Assembly (NCBI GenBank): GCA_023423275.1
Contig: JAFAFW010000021.1
Span: 1-53,839, forward strand
DNA length: 53,839 bases
Direction: 5' to 3'
Source of the DNA: Pseudomonadota bacterium
Lineage (GTDB): Bacteria; Pseudomonadota; Alphaproteobacteria; Rhizobiales; Hyphomicrobiaceae
The notes under the pieces: generated by a model
What the model was told of the DNA's origin: nothing
The model's input: only the letters and a program-made list of their open reading frames with translations
Database searches by the model: none
Program-made: the position numbers and the translations under genes
Shown: piece after piece, positions 24,473 through 32,974 of the stretch
Numbering within the stretch: the stretch's first letter is position 1
Layout: each line of letters opens with the position of its first letter

Positions 24473-24610
24473 AAATTGCTTCGGTCGCGCCCGAGCGCGC
24501 TGCGAATTTGGAACAGCACGGCGTTCTCAGCGATACGCGCTGTGCCGACTTCGGTAGGATGATCAGCTCCGAAAGCGCCTCGCCAGCTTGGTTGCGGCCC
24601 ACACCTTCGG

Positions 24611-24673
24611 CCGAAGGATTGAAAATCCTGAGATAGCAATGCCATGAGGGTTCGATTCCCTCCGCCCGCCCCA
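24611..24673 (+). other. tRNA-like 3' fragment (possible attachment-site remnant)
   Basis: The segment has an anticodon-arm-like AGGATTGAAAATCCT, then an 18-base spacer that could be a variable arm, then a perfect T-arm (24646-24662: GAGGG, TTCGATT, CCCTC), a 7-base 3' acceptor strand CGCCCGC, one discriminator base and an encoded CCA (24671-24673). No matching 5' acceptor strand GCGGGCG or D-arm is seen upstream, so it is not a complete tRNA. Such 3' tRNA ends are left where elements integrate. Anticodon GAA would be read if the arm is real. Confidence 0.45.
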
Positions 24674-25375
24674 ATTATTTCAATGGTTTAGGCGATTTTT
24701 TTCCGTTCTCGTTTCTTGCTTTTCGAGCGAGCTAGCAACCAATCAGCAACCACTTGGCGCAATTTCGCGCTCCCTCGTTTCCGGCCCATTCCACGCGATT
24801 TTCGGCCTGCGGAGCGATAATCCTGAGGCGGCGCATGACGGCTTCGGTTGCGATCAATTCCGCAGCCCGGACCGCGCCGGGATATTGCAGCATCGTCGGA
24901 GGGGGCGGTTCTCCGCGCTGGCCGTACACCGCATCGATGAGTTCTAACCATCAACTCAGTTGGGTCGAATGGCTTATCGTGCGCGGCGAGCGATCCGCCA
25001 CTGATTCTCAGTCTTGCGGAATGGCGACGAGGCGGGCGGGCGAGCCGTGGTCGAAGGCACCGCTGGCCAAGGCGATCGATCACCTTGAAGCGATGGCAGC
25101 CTTCACCCGCCTCCTTGACGACGGCCGCATCTGCATGACGAGCAAGCGGCGTGGCCGTGGGTGGCACAGCCGTCAACGGCCGCAACAGGAGTGGCGACGA
25201 GCCTGCTTGCTCCACACCATTCCTGACGGAGGATATTCAAGCAGGTTCACCGGGCATCTGGGGTTGCTCCACTTTTTGGTCTCACTCCAATCCGCGTTCG
25301 CTCGCATCAGGTGATCTAGACTTATTTCTCTTGGTATGCGACCGGATAGTCTCGGTCAGGCAGTTTGAGGCGGGG
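24674..25375. other. Gene-poor stretch downstream of the tRNA-like fragment
   Basis: No recognisable gene. On the minus strand 24732-24929 there is a 65-codon frame (MLQYPGAVRAAELIATEAVM, then RRLRIIAPQAENRVEWAG) whose composition looks protein-like, but it has no clear start and belongs to no family I know. The rest holds only arginine- and proline-rich frames of opposite-strand shadow type. The position beside a tRNA-like scar suggests leftover mobile-element DNA. Confidence 0.3.
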
Positions 25376-26101
25376 ATGCGTCGGTCGGGAACAATTGTAT
25401 GGCGGGAGATAGAAGAGGCGCTAGGTCGCGAGATCGCCGATGGCAAGTATCCCTCCGGGGCGAAGCTTCCTCCCGAAAGCGACCTGGCGGCCCGCTTCGG
25501 CGTCAATAGGCATACGGTGCGGCGGGCGCTGGCCGAACTGCAGAGCCGTGGGACGATTTCCATTGAGCGCGGACGGGGCATGTTTGTCAAAGCGCCGCGA
25601 CGAGCCTATCCGATCCGGCATCGAACGCGGTTTAGCGAGAACGTGTCGCATATCGTCCAGAATGCCCGCGGACAGATGCTCCGAAGCTGGCATATGCCCG
25701 CAACCGAGCAAATTGCGCGAGATTTGGACATTCCTGCCGGTACAACCATCGTCGCCTTTGACAATCTACGCGTCATCGATGGCGCGCCTGTCAGTCTGAC
25801 GACGCATCATTTTCCCGCGGATCGGTTTCACGAGATGCCGGTTCTGTTTGCGGAAACAGGCTCCGTGACGAAGGCGCTGACGATGATCGGCCTGGATGAC
25901 TACACGCGGCGCCTGACGCGCGTTTACGCGCGCCGCAGCACTCTCGAAGAGGCGACGATCCTGCAACATGAGCGGGATGACCCGGTTCTCGTCGTCGAGT
26001 CGATCAACGTCGACATGCAAGGCCGGCCTATCGAGTTCGGCAACTCGCGCTCGACAGGCGGGCAATGGGAAGTGGTCTTCGATAACCAGCCCGTGACGTG
26101 A
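25376..26101 (+). CDS. GntR/HutC-family regulator (PhnF-like)
   Basis: 241 residues. The winged helix is clear: GTIVWREIEEALGREIADGK, YPSGAKLPPESDLAARFGVN, RHTVRRALAELQSRGTISIE and RGRGMFV. It is followed by a UTRA ligand domain (ITFSENV-like RTRFSENVSHI, VVAFDNLRVIDGAPVSLTTH, HFPADRF, RRSTLEEATIL, VVESINVDMQGRPIEFGNSR). This is the PhnF build. ATG 25376 is chosen because GAGG precedes it and the upstream part of the frame has no domain character. It stands ahead of the Ugp-like importer, phosphodiesterase and phn genes, so it probably represses them until a phosphonate or phosphodiester signal is bound. Confidence 0.87.
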   Translation: MRRSGTIVWREIEEALGREIADGKYPSGAKLPPESDLAARFGVNRHTVRRALAELQSRGTISIERGRGMFVKAPRRAYPIRHRTRFSENVSHIVQNARGQMLRSWHMPATEQIARDLDIPAGTTIVAFDNLRVIDGAPVSLTTHHFPADRFHEMPVLFAETGSVTKALTMIGLDDYTRRLTRVYARRSTLEEATILQHERDDPVLVVESINVDMQGRPIEFGNSRSTGGQWEVVFDNQPVT

Positions 26102-26114
26102 TCTATTCATCTAG

Positions 26115-26132
26115 ATGTCGTTGGCGTGTCAT
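26115..26132 (+). promoter_or_regulatory. Candidate Pho box upstream of the Ugp-like operon
   Basis: ATGTCGTTGGCGTGTCAT contains two TGTC(A/G)T half-sites 11 bases apart, very close to the PhoB consensus CTGTCAT-N4-CTGTCAT. It lies 102 bases before the start of the binding-protein gene. It implies induction under phosphate limitation. Confidence 0.65.
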
Positions 26133-26233
26133 GCGAGATCTCTATGGTCCGCGACGACACAAAGATCGGCAGCGCTCCAAGACGGAGCAGGCTGCGGGTC
26201 ATGTTCGTCGGCGTTAGGATAAAGGGGATCGCT

Positions 26234-27529
26234 ATGAGATCATTTCTGGGCAGCTTGGCCTGGGCATCCGTGGTTGCCATGACCGGTGCGCTGAGCACAC
26301 CCGCCGTCGCAGCACCTGTCGAGGTTGTCGTTCAGTACACGCAGCCGCAAATTTTCGACAAGGTTTTCGAGAAGTTGAAAGCCGACTTCGAGGCGGAAAA
26401 TCCGAATATCAAAATCAAGTTCCGTGGGCCTCACAAAGATTATTCGGCCGGCTTCCAGGGCTTGTTGCGCGAAGCAACGGTCGGCGGCATGCCGCACGTC
26501 GATTACGTAGGGCTGTCGTTCGTTCCGGTTCTCGGCGAGCGTGACATCGCCGTCGATCTCGCAACGTTGATGAAATCGGATGGATCGACGTTCGAGAAAC
26601 AGGGCTGGACGCCCTCGATGCAGTCGATCGGTCAGGTGGGCGGAAAGCAATATGGTTTGCCGTTCGCCGTCTCGATGTCGCTCGTCTATTACAACGCCGA
26701 TCTGGTGAAGAAAGTCGGCGCTGATCCGGCCAACATGCCGCGCGATTGGGACGGACTTCTCCAGATCGCGGGGAAGATCAAGGCTCTCGGACCCGACATG
26801 TCGGGCATGTATATTCCCTACGCGAGTAACTGGTATGGCGCATGGTACTTCCAGGGTGTGCTGTTCGGGCTCGGCGGCGAGATGATGCAGCCGAACGCCA
26901 AGACGGTGGCGTTTGACAAAGACCCGCATTTCCAGAAGGCATTCGAGCTGTATCGGCGCATGGTCGATGATGGCGGCTTGGTGCCCCTCGCAGACCAAGC
27001 TGCGCGCCAGCAGTTCATTGCTGGACGTATGGGCCTGTTCATCGACTCGATCTCACGGCTCAACAACTTCAGTACGTCGGTCGGTGATCGCTTCACACTC
27101 GGCACCAGCCCGCATCCTCTGGGCGCTGAGAATGGCCGTCTGCCGACGGGCGGCAATGTCGCGATCGTTACCAAGGAAGCTGCAAAGAACCCGGACGTTC
27201 TCGCCGCAGCCTGGAAGTGGGTGAAGTTCTCGACGGGACCCCAGGGCACCAATCAGGTGATCCGTCAGGTCGGATACACGCCCGTCAATGTCCTCGCACT
27301 CGAAGATCCTGCCCTGCTGAAGGGCTACTTCGACACGCGACCGCTGCATAAGACGGCTGTTGATCAGATCTCTCTGGTTCGCGAGTGGTTTGCCTATCCG
27401 GGACCAAACGCGATCAAGATCGACGATGTGATCGGCCAGAATCTGGAAGCTGTGGTCGGCAAAACGAAGACTCCGGAAGAGGCTCTCATCTCCCTCACGA
27501 AAGACGTTAACGCACTCCTGCCGCGCTGA
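26234..27529 (+). CDS. ABC solute-binding protein, family 1 (UgpB-like)
   Basis: 431 residues. A signal peptide (RSFLGSLAWASVVAMTGALS then TPAVAAP) leads into a carbohydrate/glycerophosphate-type binding protein: VVVQYTQPQIFDKVFEKLKA, FEAENPNIKIKFRGPHKDYS, GGKQYGLPFAVSMSLVYYNA, DWDGLLQIAGKIKALG, GGKM-type loop FIAGRMGLFIDSISRLN and PTGGNVAIVTKEA. ATG 26234 follows AAAGGGGA; the upstream extension of the frame is ignored. It is followed by a hairpin, the ATPase and two permeases. The phosphodiesterase in the same transcript and the Pho box point to glycerophosphodiesters or similar phosphate esters as ligand. Confidence 0.9.
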   Translation: MRSFLGSLAWASVVAMTGALSTPAVAAPVEVVVQYTQPQIFDKVFEKLKADFEAENPNIKIKFRGPHKDYSAGFQGLLREATVGGMPHVDYVGLSFVPVLGERDIAVDLATLMKSDGSTFEKQGWTPSMQSIGQVGGKQYGLPFAVSMSLVYYNADLVKKVGADPANMPRDWDGLLQIAGKIKALGPDMSGMYIPYASNWYGAWYFQGVLFGLGGEMMQPNAKTVAFDKDPHFQKAFELYRRMVDDGGLVPLADQAARQQFIAGRMGLFIDSISRLNNFSTSVGDRFTLGTSPHPLGAENGRLPTGGNVAIVTKEAAKNPDVLAAAWKWVKFSTGPQGTNQVIRQVGYTPVNVLALEDPALLKGYFDTRPLHKTAVDQISLVREWFAYPGPNAIKIDDVIGQNLEAVVGKTKTPEEALISLTKDVNALLPR

Positions 27530-27545
27530 CGGTTGGATATGCGGA

Positions 27546-27571
27546 CCCCAGGCGCCGCGAAGCGCCTGGGG
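27546..27571 (+). terminator. Intra-operon hairpin after the binding-protein gene
   Basis: A perfect 10-bp stem CCCCAGGCGC / GCGCCTGGGG with a 6-base loop lies between the binding-protein stop and the ATPase start. Such hairpins usually stabilise or partly terminate the message so that more binding protein than transporter is made. Confidence 0.6.
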
Positions 27572-27593
27572 CTTTGGTGTTGGAGGCGAACGC

Positions 27594-28742
27594 ATGGCGA
27601 CACTTGAGCTTTCGGGCATCGCAAAGAGCTTCGGTGCGACCGAAGTTTTGTGTGGCGTCGACCTGTCGATTGAAGACGGCGAGTTCATTGCGGTCGTCGG
27701 TCCATCAGGCTGCGGAAAATCTACGCTGCTTCGTGTCATTGCCGGTCTTGAGGCGCAGGACGCTGGCTCTGTGCGCATTGGAGGCGCTGTCGTCGATGCG
27801 CAGCCTCCGACGACGCGCGACATCGCCATGGTGTTTCAATCGTACGCGCTCTATCCGCATATGACCGTCGAGCAGAATATCGCGCTACCGCTCGTCATGC
27901 GCGACCTCACGCGCATCGAACGCCTGCCATTCATGCGCACGTTCAATCGCCGAGTTGCCAAAAAACGCATCGTAATTAAATCCGCCATTAACGAGGCCGT
28001 CGAACTCGTTGCGATGCGCGGTTATCTCGACCGGAAACCGAAGCAGCTTTCCGGCGGTCAACGGCAGCGTGTCGCGCTGGCCCGCGCCTTGGTCAGAAAG
28101 CCGAAGCTGTTTCTGCTCGATGAGCCGTTGTCGAATCTCGATGCGGCGCTGCGCACATCAACGCGTGCCGAAATCGTCGAACTGCAGAAGCGGCTGCGCA
28201 TCACGACGGTCTACGTCACGCATGACCAGGTCGAGGCAATGACGATGGCGAGCCGCATCGTGGTTCTTATGGAGGGCAAAGTTGTACAAGTTGGCTCGCC
28301 GAAGCAAATCTACGACACCCCCTCTGATATTCGCGTGGCGCAGTTCATCGGCAATCCGCCGATCAACATTCTACCGGCGGGAGTCAGCGCAGGTGTCATG
28401 CTTGGGCGAGCGGGATTGCCCAATGAAACGGCGCATATCGGCGTGCGGCCAGAACACGTCACGATCACCACACCGCACGCTGGCATGATCGGCGCAACGG
28501 TTCGCCATAAGGAATTTCTCGGATCGGAGGAACTTGTGCATGTCGCTCTCAATGACGGCACTGTCGTCATTGGGCGTCATGGTGCGGATAGCCCATCACC
28601 GAAACTGGGCGCTACGATCGGTCTTTCGATTGCGCGGGACAAAGTGCATCTCTTCGATTCGGCAGGACGACGGATCTCAACAGGACTGATCGATCCGAAA
28701 AACGTACCAACAGGGCGCGCCTACGCGGAGGCAGCGCTGTGA
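27594..28742 (+). CDS. ABC importer ATPase (UgpC/MalK family)
   Basis: 382 residues. Walker A GPSGCGKST, Q-loop MVFQSYALYPHMTVEQNI, signature LSGGQRQRVALARALV, Walker B LFLLDEPLSNLDAALR, H-loop VYVTHDQVEAMTMA, then the C-terminal OB-type regulatory domain of the MalK/UgpC subfamily (IGVRPEHVTIT). A basic insertion of about 25 residues lies between the Q-loop and the signature (RIERLPFMRTFNRRVAKKRI), longer than usual. It energises the two permeases encoded next, with ATGA-type overlap to the first. Confidence 0.93.
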   Translation: MATLELSGIAKSFGATEVLCGVDLSIEDGEFIAVVGPSGCGKSTLLRVIAGLEAQDAGSVRIGGAVVDAQPPTTRDIAMVFQSYALYPHMTVEQNIALPLVMRDLTRIERLPFMRTFNRRVAKKRIVIKSAINEAVELVAMRGYLDRKPKQLSGGQRQRVALARALVRKPKLFLLDEPLSNLDAALRTSTRAEIVELQKRLRITTVYVTHDQVEAMTMASRIVVLMEGKVVQVGSPKQIYDTPSDIRVAQFIGNPPINILPAGVSAGVMLGRAGLPNETAHIGVRPEHVTITTPHAGMIGATVRHKEFLGSEELVHVALNDGTVVIGRHGADSPSPKLGATIGLSIARDKVHLFDSAGRRISTGLIDPKNVPTGRAYAEAAL

Positions 28743-29674
28743 CGTCCCTCGCAGCAGCACTGACAACAGTTCAAACGCCGCGGACGTCAAAGCGTCTGGC
28801 GGCGCAGCGAGAATCACGCGTGGCGTGGCTTCTTGTATCTCCGTTTCTTTTCGGGCTGCTGCTATTTCTGATCCTTCCCTGCGTCGGCGTGGTGATCATG
28901 GCGTTCACCGACTGGCAGCTGGGGCAAAACACAATCCAGTTCACCGGACTGCAAAATCTCGCAGAACTGGCTACCGACGACGTTTTCCGCAGATCGGCGT
29001 CGAACACCTTGCTTTATGCGGCCCTCGTCACGCCGGCGTCGGTTCTGTTCGGGCTTTGGCTCGCCTTGCTCATTGAAAGTTCGCCGATAGGCCGCGCTTT
29101 TTTCCGCTCCGCATTCTTTCTGCCCGTCGTCTCTACGACCGTGGCCATGGCGATTGTCTGGGAGTTCCTGCTGCACCCGTCGTTGGGTCCCGTGAATGCA
29201 CTGCTGTCTCTCGGCGGACTTCCGCGCCAGAGCTTTCTCAACAATCCAGCAACGGTATTGCCGACGTTGGCGATCATCGGAATTTGGGAAAACGCCGGCT
29301 ACAACATGGTGCTGTTCATGGCCGGACTGAAGACCATCCCGCGCGATCTTTACGACGCCGCTGCAGTCGATGGCGCGCACAAACCTTATGAGCGCTTCTG
29401 GACGGTGACATTTCCGCTCCTCGGCCCGACCTTAGTCTTTATCGTCATCATTTCGTTTTTGCGCTCCTTCCGAGTGTTCGAAACCGTTGCGGCAATCACT
29501 CAAGGCGGACCTCAGCGCGCCTCCGAGGTGATCCTCTTCACGATCTATCAGGAAGGGTTCGTCTACTTCCGCGTCGGCTACGCCTCTGCGTTGACCGTGG
29601 CCTTCGTCGTGATGCTGCTGACGTTGACCCTGATCAAGTTCCGTTTTCTCGATCGTCGCGTGCATTATACATGA
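28739..29674 (+). CDS. ABC importer permease 1 (UgpA/MalF-like)
   Basis: 311 residues with six membrane helices (FLFGLLLFLILPCVGVVIMA, LYAALVTPASVLFGLWLALL, RSAFFLPVVSTTVAMAIVWE and others). The cytoplasmic EAA loop is IPRDLYDAAAVDGAHKPYER followed by FWTVTFPLLGP. It overlaps the ATPase gene and the second permease gene by four bases each, so the three are translationally coupled. Confidence 0.93.
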   Translation: MTSLAAALTTVQTPRTSKRLAAQRESRVAWLLVSPFLFGLLLFLILPCVGVVIMAFTDWQLGQNTIQFTGLQNLAELATDDVFRRSASNTLLYAALVTPASVLFGLWLALLIESSPIGRAFFRSAFFLPVVSTTVAMAIVWEFLLHPSLGPVNALLSLGGLPRQSFLNNPATVLPTLAIIGIWENAGYNMVLFMAGLKTIPRDLYDAAAVDGAHKPYERFWTVTFPLLGPTLVFIVIISFLRSFRVFETVAAITQGGPQRASEVILFTIYQEGFVYFRVGYASALTVAFVVMLLTLTLIKFRFLDRRVHYT

Positions 29675-30495
29675 AGTGGATCGCAACTTTCTCCCGTCTC
29701 ATCGTGCTTTGTGCGTTGGCCGCGGTGTTTCTCGCGCCGTTTGCCTACATGCTGGCCTTCTCACTCAAGTCGGCCAGCGAGATATTCAGCGGCAGCCTGT
29801 CTCTCATTCCACAGTCCTTTGAGGGACTATCCAATTATCCAAACGTCCTCATGCAACGGCCGCTGCTGCTCTATCTGATGAACGGCGCGATTGTCTGTGC
29901 CGCAATCCTCATCTTTCAACTGTTGTTTGCCCTACCGGCTGCATATGCGCTGGCCAAGCTGCGGTTTGCCGGCCGCGAGATCGTAATGGGATTGGTATTA
30001 TTCGGGCTCCTTATCCCGATTCAGGTGACGGCATTGCCAATCTATGCGGGCTTTGCGCGGCTACAGGTGCTCGACACCTACGCGGCATTGATCCTGCCGT
30101 TTATCTCATCGGCATTTGCCGTGTTCCTGTTTCGCCAATTCTTTCGCACGATCCCCGATGATCTGCTCGATGCGGCGCGACTGGACGGTCTCAGTGAGAT
30201 CAGCATCGTGGTGCGCATTCTTCTGCCGTTGACACTGCCAGCCGCGACGGCTTTCGGAATTTTCTCGGTCGTGTCGCATTGGAACGATCTGTTCTGGCCG
30301 CTCGTGGCCGTCCGCTCGCCCGAGCTCAATACGCCGCCACTTGGCCTCGTCTATTTCCGATCCGCAGAAGCCGGCGATCGATACGGCGAGTTGATGGCCG
30401 GCACCACGATCGTCACCGCACCACTCGTGCTAGCGTTCCTCGTGGCACAGCGACGTTTCATCGAAGGCATCAGCCTTGGGGCATTGAAGGGGTAA
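29671..30495 (+). CDS. ABC importer permease 2 (UgpE/MalG-like)
   Basis: 274 residues, six membrane helices and the EAA loop IPDDLLDAARLDGLSEISIV followed by VRILLPLTLPAA. Its C-terminus ends with the typical VAQRRFIEGISLGALKG of UgpE/MalG proteins, which docks to the ATPase. It forms the membrane pore with permease 1. The phosphodiesterase gene starts 11 bases after its stop. Confidence 0.93.
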   Translation: MKWIATFSRLIVLCALAAVFLAPFAYMLAFSLKSASEIFSGSLSLIPQSFEGLSNYPNVLMQRPLLLYLMNGAIVCAAILIFQLLFALPAAYALAKLRFAGREIVMGLVLFGLLIPIQVTALPIYAGFARLQVLDTYAALILPFISSAFAVFLFRQFFRTIPDDLLDAARLDGLSEISIVVRILLPLTLPAATAFGIFSVVSHWNDLFWPLVAVRSPELNTPPLGLVYFRSAEAGDRYGELMAGTTIVTAPLVLAFLVAQRRFIEGISLGALKG

Positions 30496-30506
30496 GGAGC
30501 CAACGC

Positions 30507-31337
30507 GTGCTGAAAATCCTGCAACTCACAGATTGCCATTTCGTCCCCAAGGGAGAAACAATATTTGGCAGCGATCCGCACCATCGGTTCGCGGCAGCAG
30601 TCGCCGACATCAATCGTCATCATCACGATGCCGAACTGTGCGTTGTCACCGGAGATCTTGCACACCACGCTGATCCACGCGCTTACGCTCTATTGAAAGA
30701 GACACTTGGCGAACTCTCCGTTCCCGTCCAGCTTCTCGCTGGCAACCACGATGAACGATCTGCCTTGTGCGGGACGTTCCCTGATCTCGCAGCGGATGAG
30801 AACGGTTTCGTTCAATCGGTCCGCGACACGCGGGAGGGGCGATTTATTTTTCTCGATACCATCGATCCTGGCGTCCACACCGGCTTCTTCTGCGAGAAGC
30901 GACAGGATTGGCTTGCCAAGATGCTCGATGACAGCAGAGATCGGCCGGTCTTTCTGTTCATGCACCATCCGCCATTCGAGATCGCGCTCCCGCATCTCGA
31001 TCAATACGTCATGACGAACGGTGATGCTTTTGCCCGCGTCGTCGCAGGGCATACGAATATTCGCCACATCTTCTTTGGCCATGTTCACCGGCCGGTATGC
31101 GGAAGCTGGCGCGGCTTTGCGTTCTCCGCGCTCCGCGGCACAAACCATCAAAGCTGGCTGACATTCGAGAATACCCGCGCCAACATCTGCAGCCTTGAGC
31201 CACCGGCATACGCCGTGATCTTCATCGATCGCGACCGCACGATCGTGCATTATCACGATTTTCTCGATGCCAATCCCAAGTTCATCTACGATCCGGACGC
31301 GCCAATCGAAGAGCAGGTTAAAAGACTGCCTACCTAG
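30507..31337 (+). CDS. GpdQ-like metallophosphodiesterase
   Basis: 276 residues of the class III cyclic-nucleotide phosphodiesterase / GpdQ group. All five dinuclear-metal motifs are seen: LTDCHFV (DxH), VVTGDLAHH (GDxxxH), LLAGNHDER (GNHD), FMHHPPFE and FFGHVHRP (GHxH). GTG 30507 is used because AAGGAGC precedes it; the longer upstream frame runs through the permease gene. It has no signal peptide, so it is cytoplasmic and acts on imported diesters. It is last in the Ugp-like operon, which makes glycerophosphodiester or phosphonate-ester hydrolysis the likely task. Confidence 0.9.
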   Translation: MLKILQLTDCHFVPKGETIFGSDPHHRFAAAVADINRHHHDAELCVVTGDLAHHADPRAYALLKETLGELSVPVQLLAGNHDERSALCGTFPDLAADENGFVQSVRDTREGRFIFLDTIDPGVHTGFFCEKRQDWLAKMLDDSRDRPVFLFMHHPPFEIALPHLDQYVMTNGDAFARVVAGHTNIRHIFFGHVHRPVCGSWRGFAFSALRGTNHQSWLTFENTRANICSLEPPAYAVIFIDRDRTIVHYHDFLDANPKFIYDPDAPIEEQVKRLPT

Positions 31338-31393
31338 GCAGCATCCACATTGGCGCGAACAGCGCCATCAACCTTCTCATGTCTTGGGATGCA

Positions 31394-31420
31394 GCATCTC
31401 CGCCGCAACGGCGGAGATGC
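31394..31420. terminator. Strong hairpin between convergent pde and phnM
   Basis: A perfect 11-bp stem GCATCTCCGCC / GGCGGAGATGC with a 5-base loop lies between the phosphodiesterase stop and the end of the convergent phnM gene. No T-run follows, but position and stability fit a shared terminator. Confidence 0.6.
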
Positions 31421-31543
31421 TAATTCGCGAGCCGATCAGGCACAGCGCGTGGCGCACAGTGTTGACGGCTCCGGCTGCCGTGTTGATCTCAACCGGCACT
31501 AAACGCGAGCCTGCCTGCGTTCATCATGTCGGCGAACGATCCG

Positions 31544-32749
31544 TCAGGCCGCTGCAGTGCGTGCGACGCCGAAGGACGGTTCGGCTTTGCTGTGCATGCG
31601 ATCCGCCTCGGTCAGATAGCGAATGCGCCCGTTGGTGATTGTCGCGACCACCACCGGGCCCTGGGCAGCTTCAGCGTCGATGAGCACGATGTCTGCCCGG
31701 CGGCCGGCTGCAAGTTCGCCGCGGTCATGCAGACCTAGGGCGCGTGCCGGATTAAGCGAGACCAGCGACCACGCCTGTTCAATTGGAAGCGTTCCCGCCG
31801 CTGCAATCCGGAACGGCGCATTGAGCAATGCGGGGTAGTGATAATCCGATGCCAGGATGGAGCACATGCCTGCGGCGACCATCTCCATGGCTGATGGACA
31901 ACCGGTATGGCTGCCGCCGCGCACGATGTTGGGCGCGCCGAATACAGTAACGTCACCGGCATCGACGGCCGATTTCGTTGCCGCCTCGGTCATCGGGAAT
32001 TCCGCGATATGCGCGCCGAGTTCGCGAAACCACGTGCGTTCGCTTTCCGTCCTGTCGTCGTGCGAGAGCAGCGGAATGCCGGCTTCCCGGGCCACCGCGG
32101 CAATGCGGGCGATCGACTGCGGAACCTCGTCGCGACGGGCGTAGGTGCGATCGACGAGAGCATTGAACTCCTCGAAAGTCAGCCTCGTCCGCTCGACCAT
32201 GCGCGCGATCTTGTTGGCGCGACCGAGGTCCTTGATGGTGCCGCTCATGTGATCGTTGAAGGCGATGCAGCCGATGCGCCGTGTGCGGAGCCAATCGATG
32301 ATCGTCTCTTCGGCGTCGAGATTGAACGTCTCGTGACGCAGATGATAGCGGGTGTCACAACCGAGCTGCGGCCGCAGCCGCTCGGTGATCTCGAGCATGG
32401 CGCGCGCATTTTCCGCGCCGCGCAGCCCCGGTTCCCACGACCACGTGACCCCATGGTAGGCCGTGGAAATGCCGTAGGACAGCAGCAGGCGGTCCGTTTC
32501 GAGCATGGCGAGTTCCAGTGGGAACGCTACGCCGGGACGCGGTTCGATCTGCCGCTCGAAGGCATCGCCATGGATGTCGACCAGACCCGGCAGCACCAGC
32601 AGGCCCGTCGCATCGATGATTGTGTCGGCGTCGGACGTATCAGCGCCGTCGAGGATGGTGCCTTTGCCATCCACGTACTCGACGCCGAGGTCGCCGGCGG
32701 TCAGACGGCCGTCACGCAGAATGCGATCGCCGCGAATAAGAGTGCGCAT
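31544..32749 (-). CDS. phnM: PhnM: alpha-D-ribose 1-methylphosphonate 5-triphosphate diphosphatase
   Basis: 401 residues of the amidohydrolase superfamily. The PhnM signature GLLVLPGLVDIHGDAFERQI followed by EPRPGVAFP carries the metal-binding HxD; other landmarks are AYHGVTWSWEPGLRG, RYHLRHETFN, FNDHMSGTIKD, LLSHDDRTES, NIVRGGSHTG and ASDYHYPALL. It cleaves pyrophosphate from the ribose-triphosphate phosphonate made by PhnGHIL, before the C-P lyase PhnJ acts. ATG 32749 is used; the upstream frame extension is non-homologous. None of phnG-L is in the window, so either they lie elsewhere or PhnM works on another nucleotide-like substrate. It is divergent from phnD with candidate Pho boxes between. 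Confidence 0.92.
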   Translation of the reverse strand: MRTLIRGDRILRDGRLTAGDLGVEYVDGKGTILDGADTSDADTIIDATGLLVLPGLVDIHGDAFERQIEPRPGVAFPLELAMLETDRLLLSYGISTAYHGVTWSWEPGLRGAENARAMLEITERLRPQLGCDTRYHLRHETFNLDAEETIIDWLRTRRIGCIAFNDHMSGTIKDLGRANKIARMVERTRLTFEEFNALVDRTYARRDEVPQSIARIAAVAREAGIPLLSHDDRTESERTWFRELGAHIAEFPMTEAATKSAVDAGDVTVFGAPNIVRGGSHTGCPSAMEMVAAGMCSILASDYHYPALLNAPFRIAAAGTLPIEQAWSLVSLNPARALGLHDRGELAAGRRADIVLIDAEAAQGPVVVATITNGRIRYLTEADRMHSKAEPSFGVARTAAA

Positions 32750-32806
32750 ATCCGATCCGGTTCGTGCCCAAAGCCGGAACCTGTAGAGCGTGTGTTTGAA
32801 GGGTGC

Positions 32807-32824
32807 GTGACAGTCTGTTGATTG
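32807..32824 (-). promoter_or_regulatory. Candidate Pho box for phnM
   Basis: On the minus strand CAATCAACAGACTGTCAC has one perfect CTGTCA half and a weak TCA half 11 bases before it. It lies 58 bases upstream of the phnM ATG. Confidence 0.45.
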
Positions 32825-32856
32825 CGCGCCGCCGTCGCGTACAGGCATGCCCCGAG

Positions 32857-32874
32857 CCGTCACGCAACTGTCGT
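32857..32874 (+). promoter_or_regulatory. Candidate Pho box for phnDCE
   Basis: CCGTCACGCAACTGTCGT has GTCA and GTCG half-sites 11 bases apart, as PhoB needs. It lies 100 bases upstream of the phnD ATG, nearly the same distance as the box before the Ugp-like operon. Confidence 0.55.
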
Positions 32875-32974
32875 TGATCACTGCTATCGCCATAGTGAGC
32901 GGATGGATCCGCAGCGATCACACGCGTTCTGCCGCAGCGAAAGCTTCGCGGACACGCTCAAGAGGGAGTTCACC

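Noticed and set aside
24611..24673. An intact tRNA gene
   Set aside because: No 5' acceptor strand or D-arm could be paired with the 3' half.
31907..32821. A 304-codon plus-strand frame opposite phnM
   Set aside because: PhnM on the other strand has all family motifs; this frame has none and is an antisense artefact of high GC.
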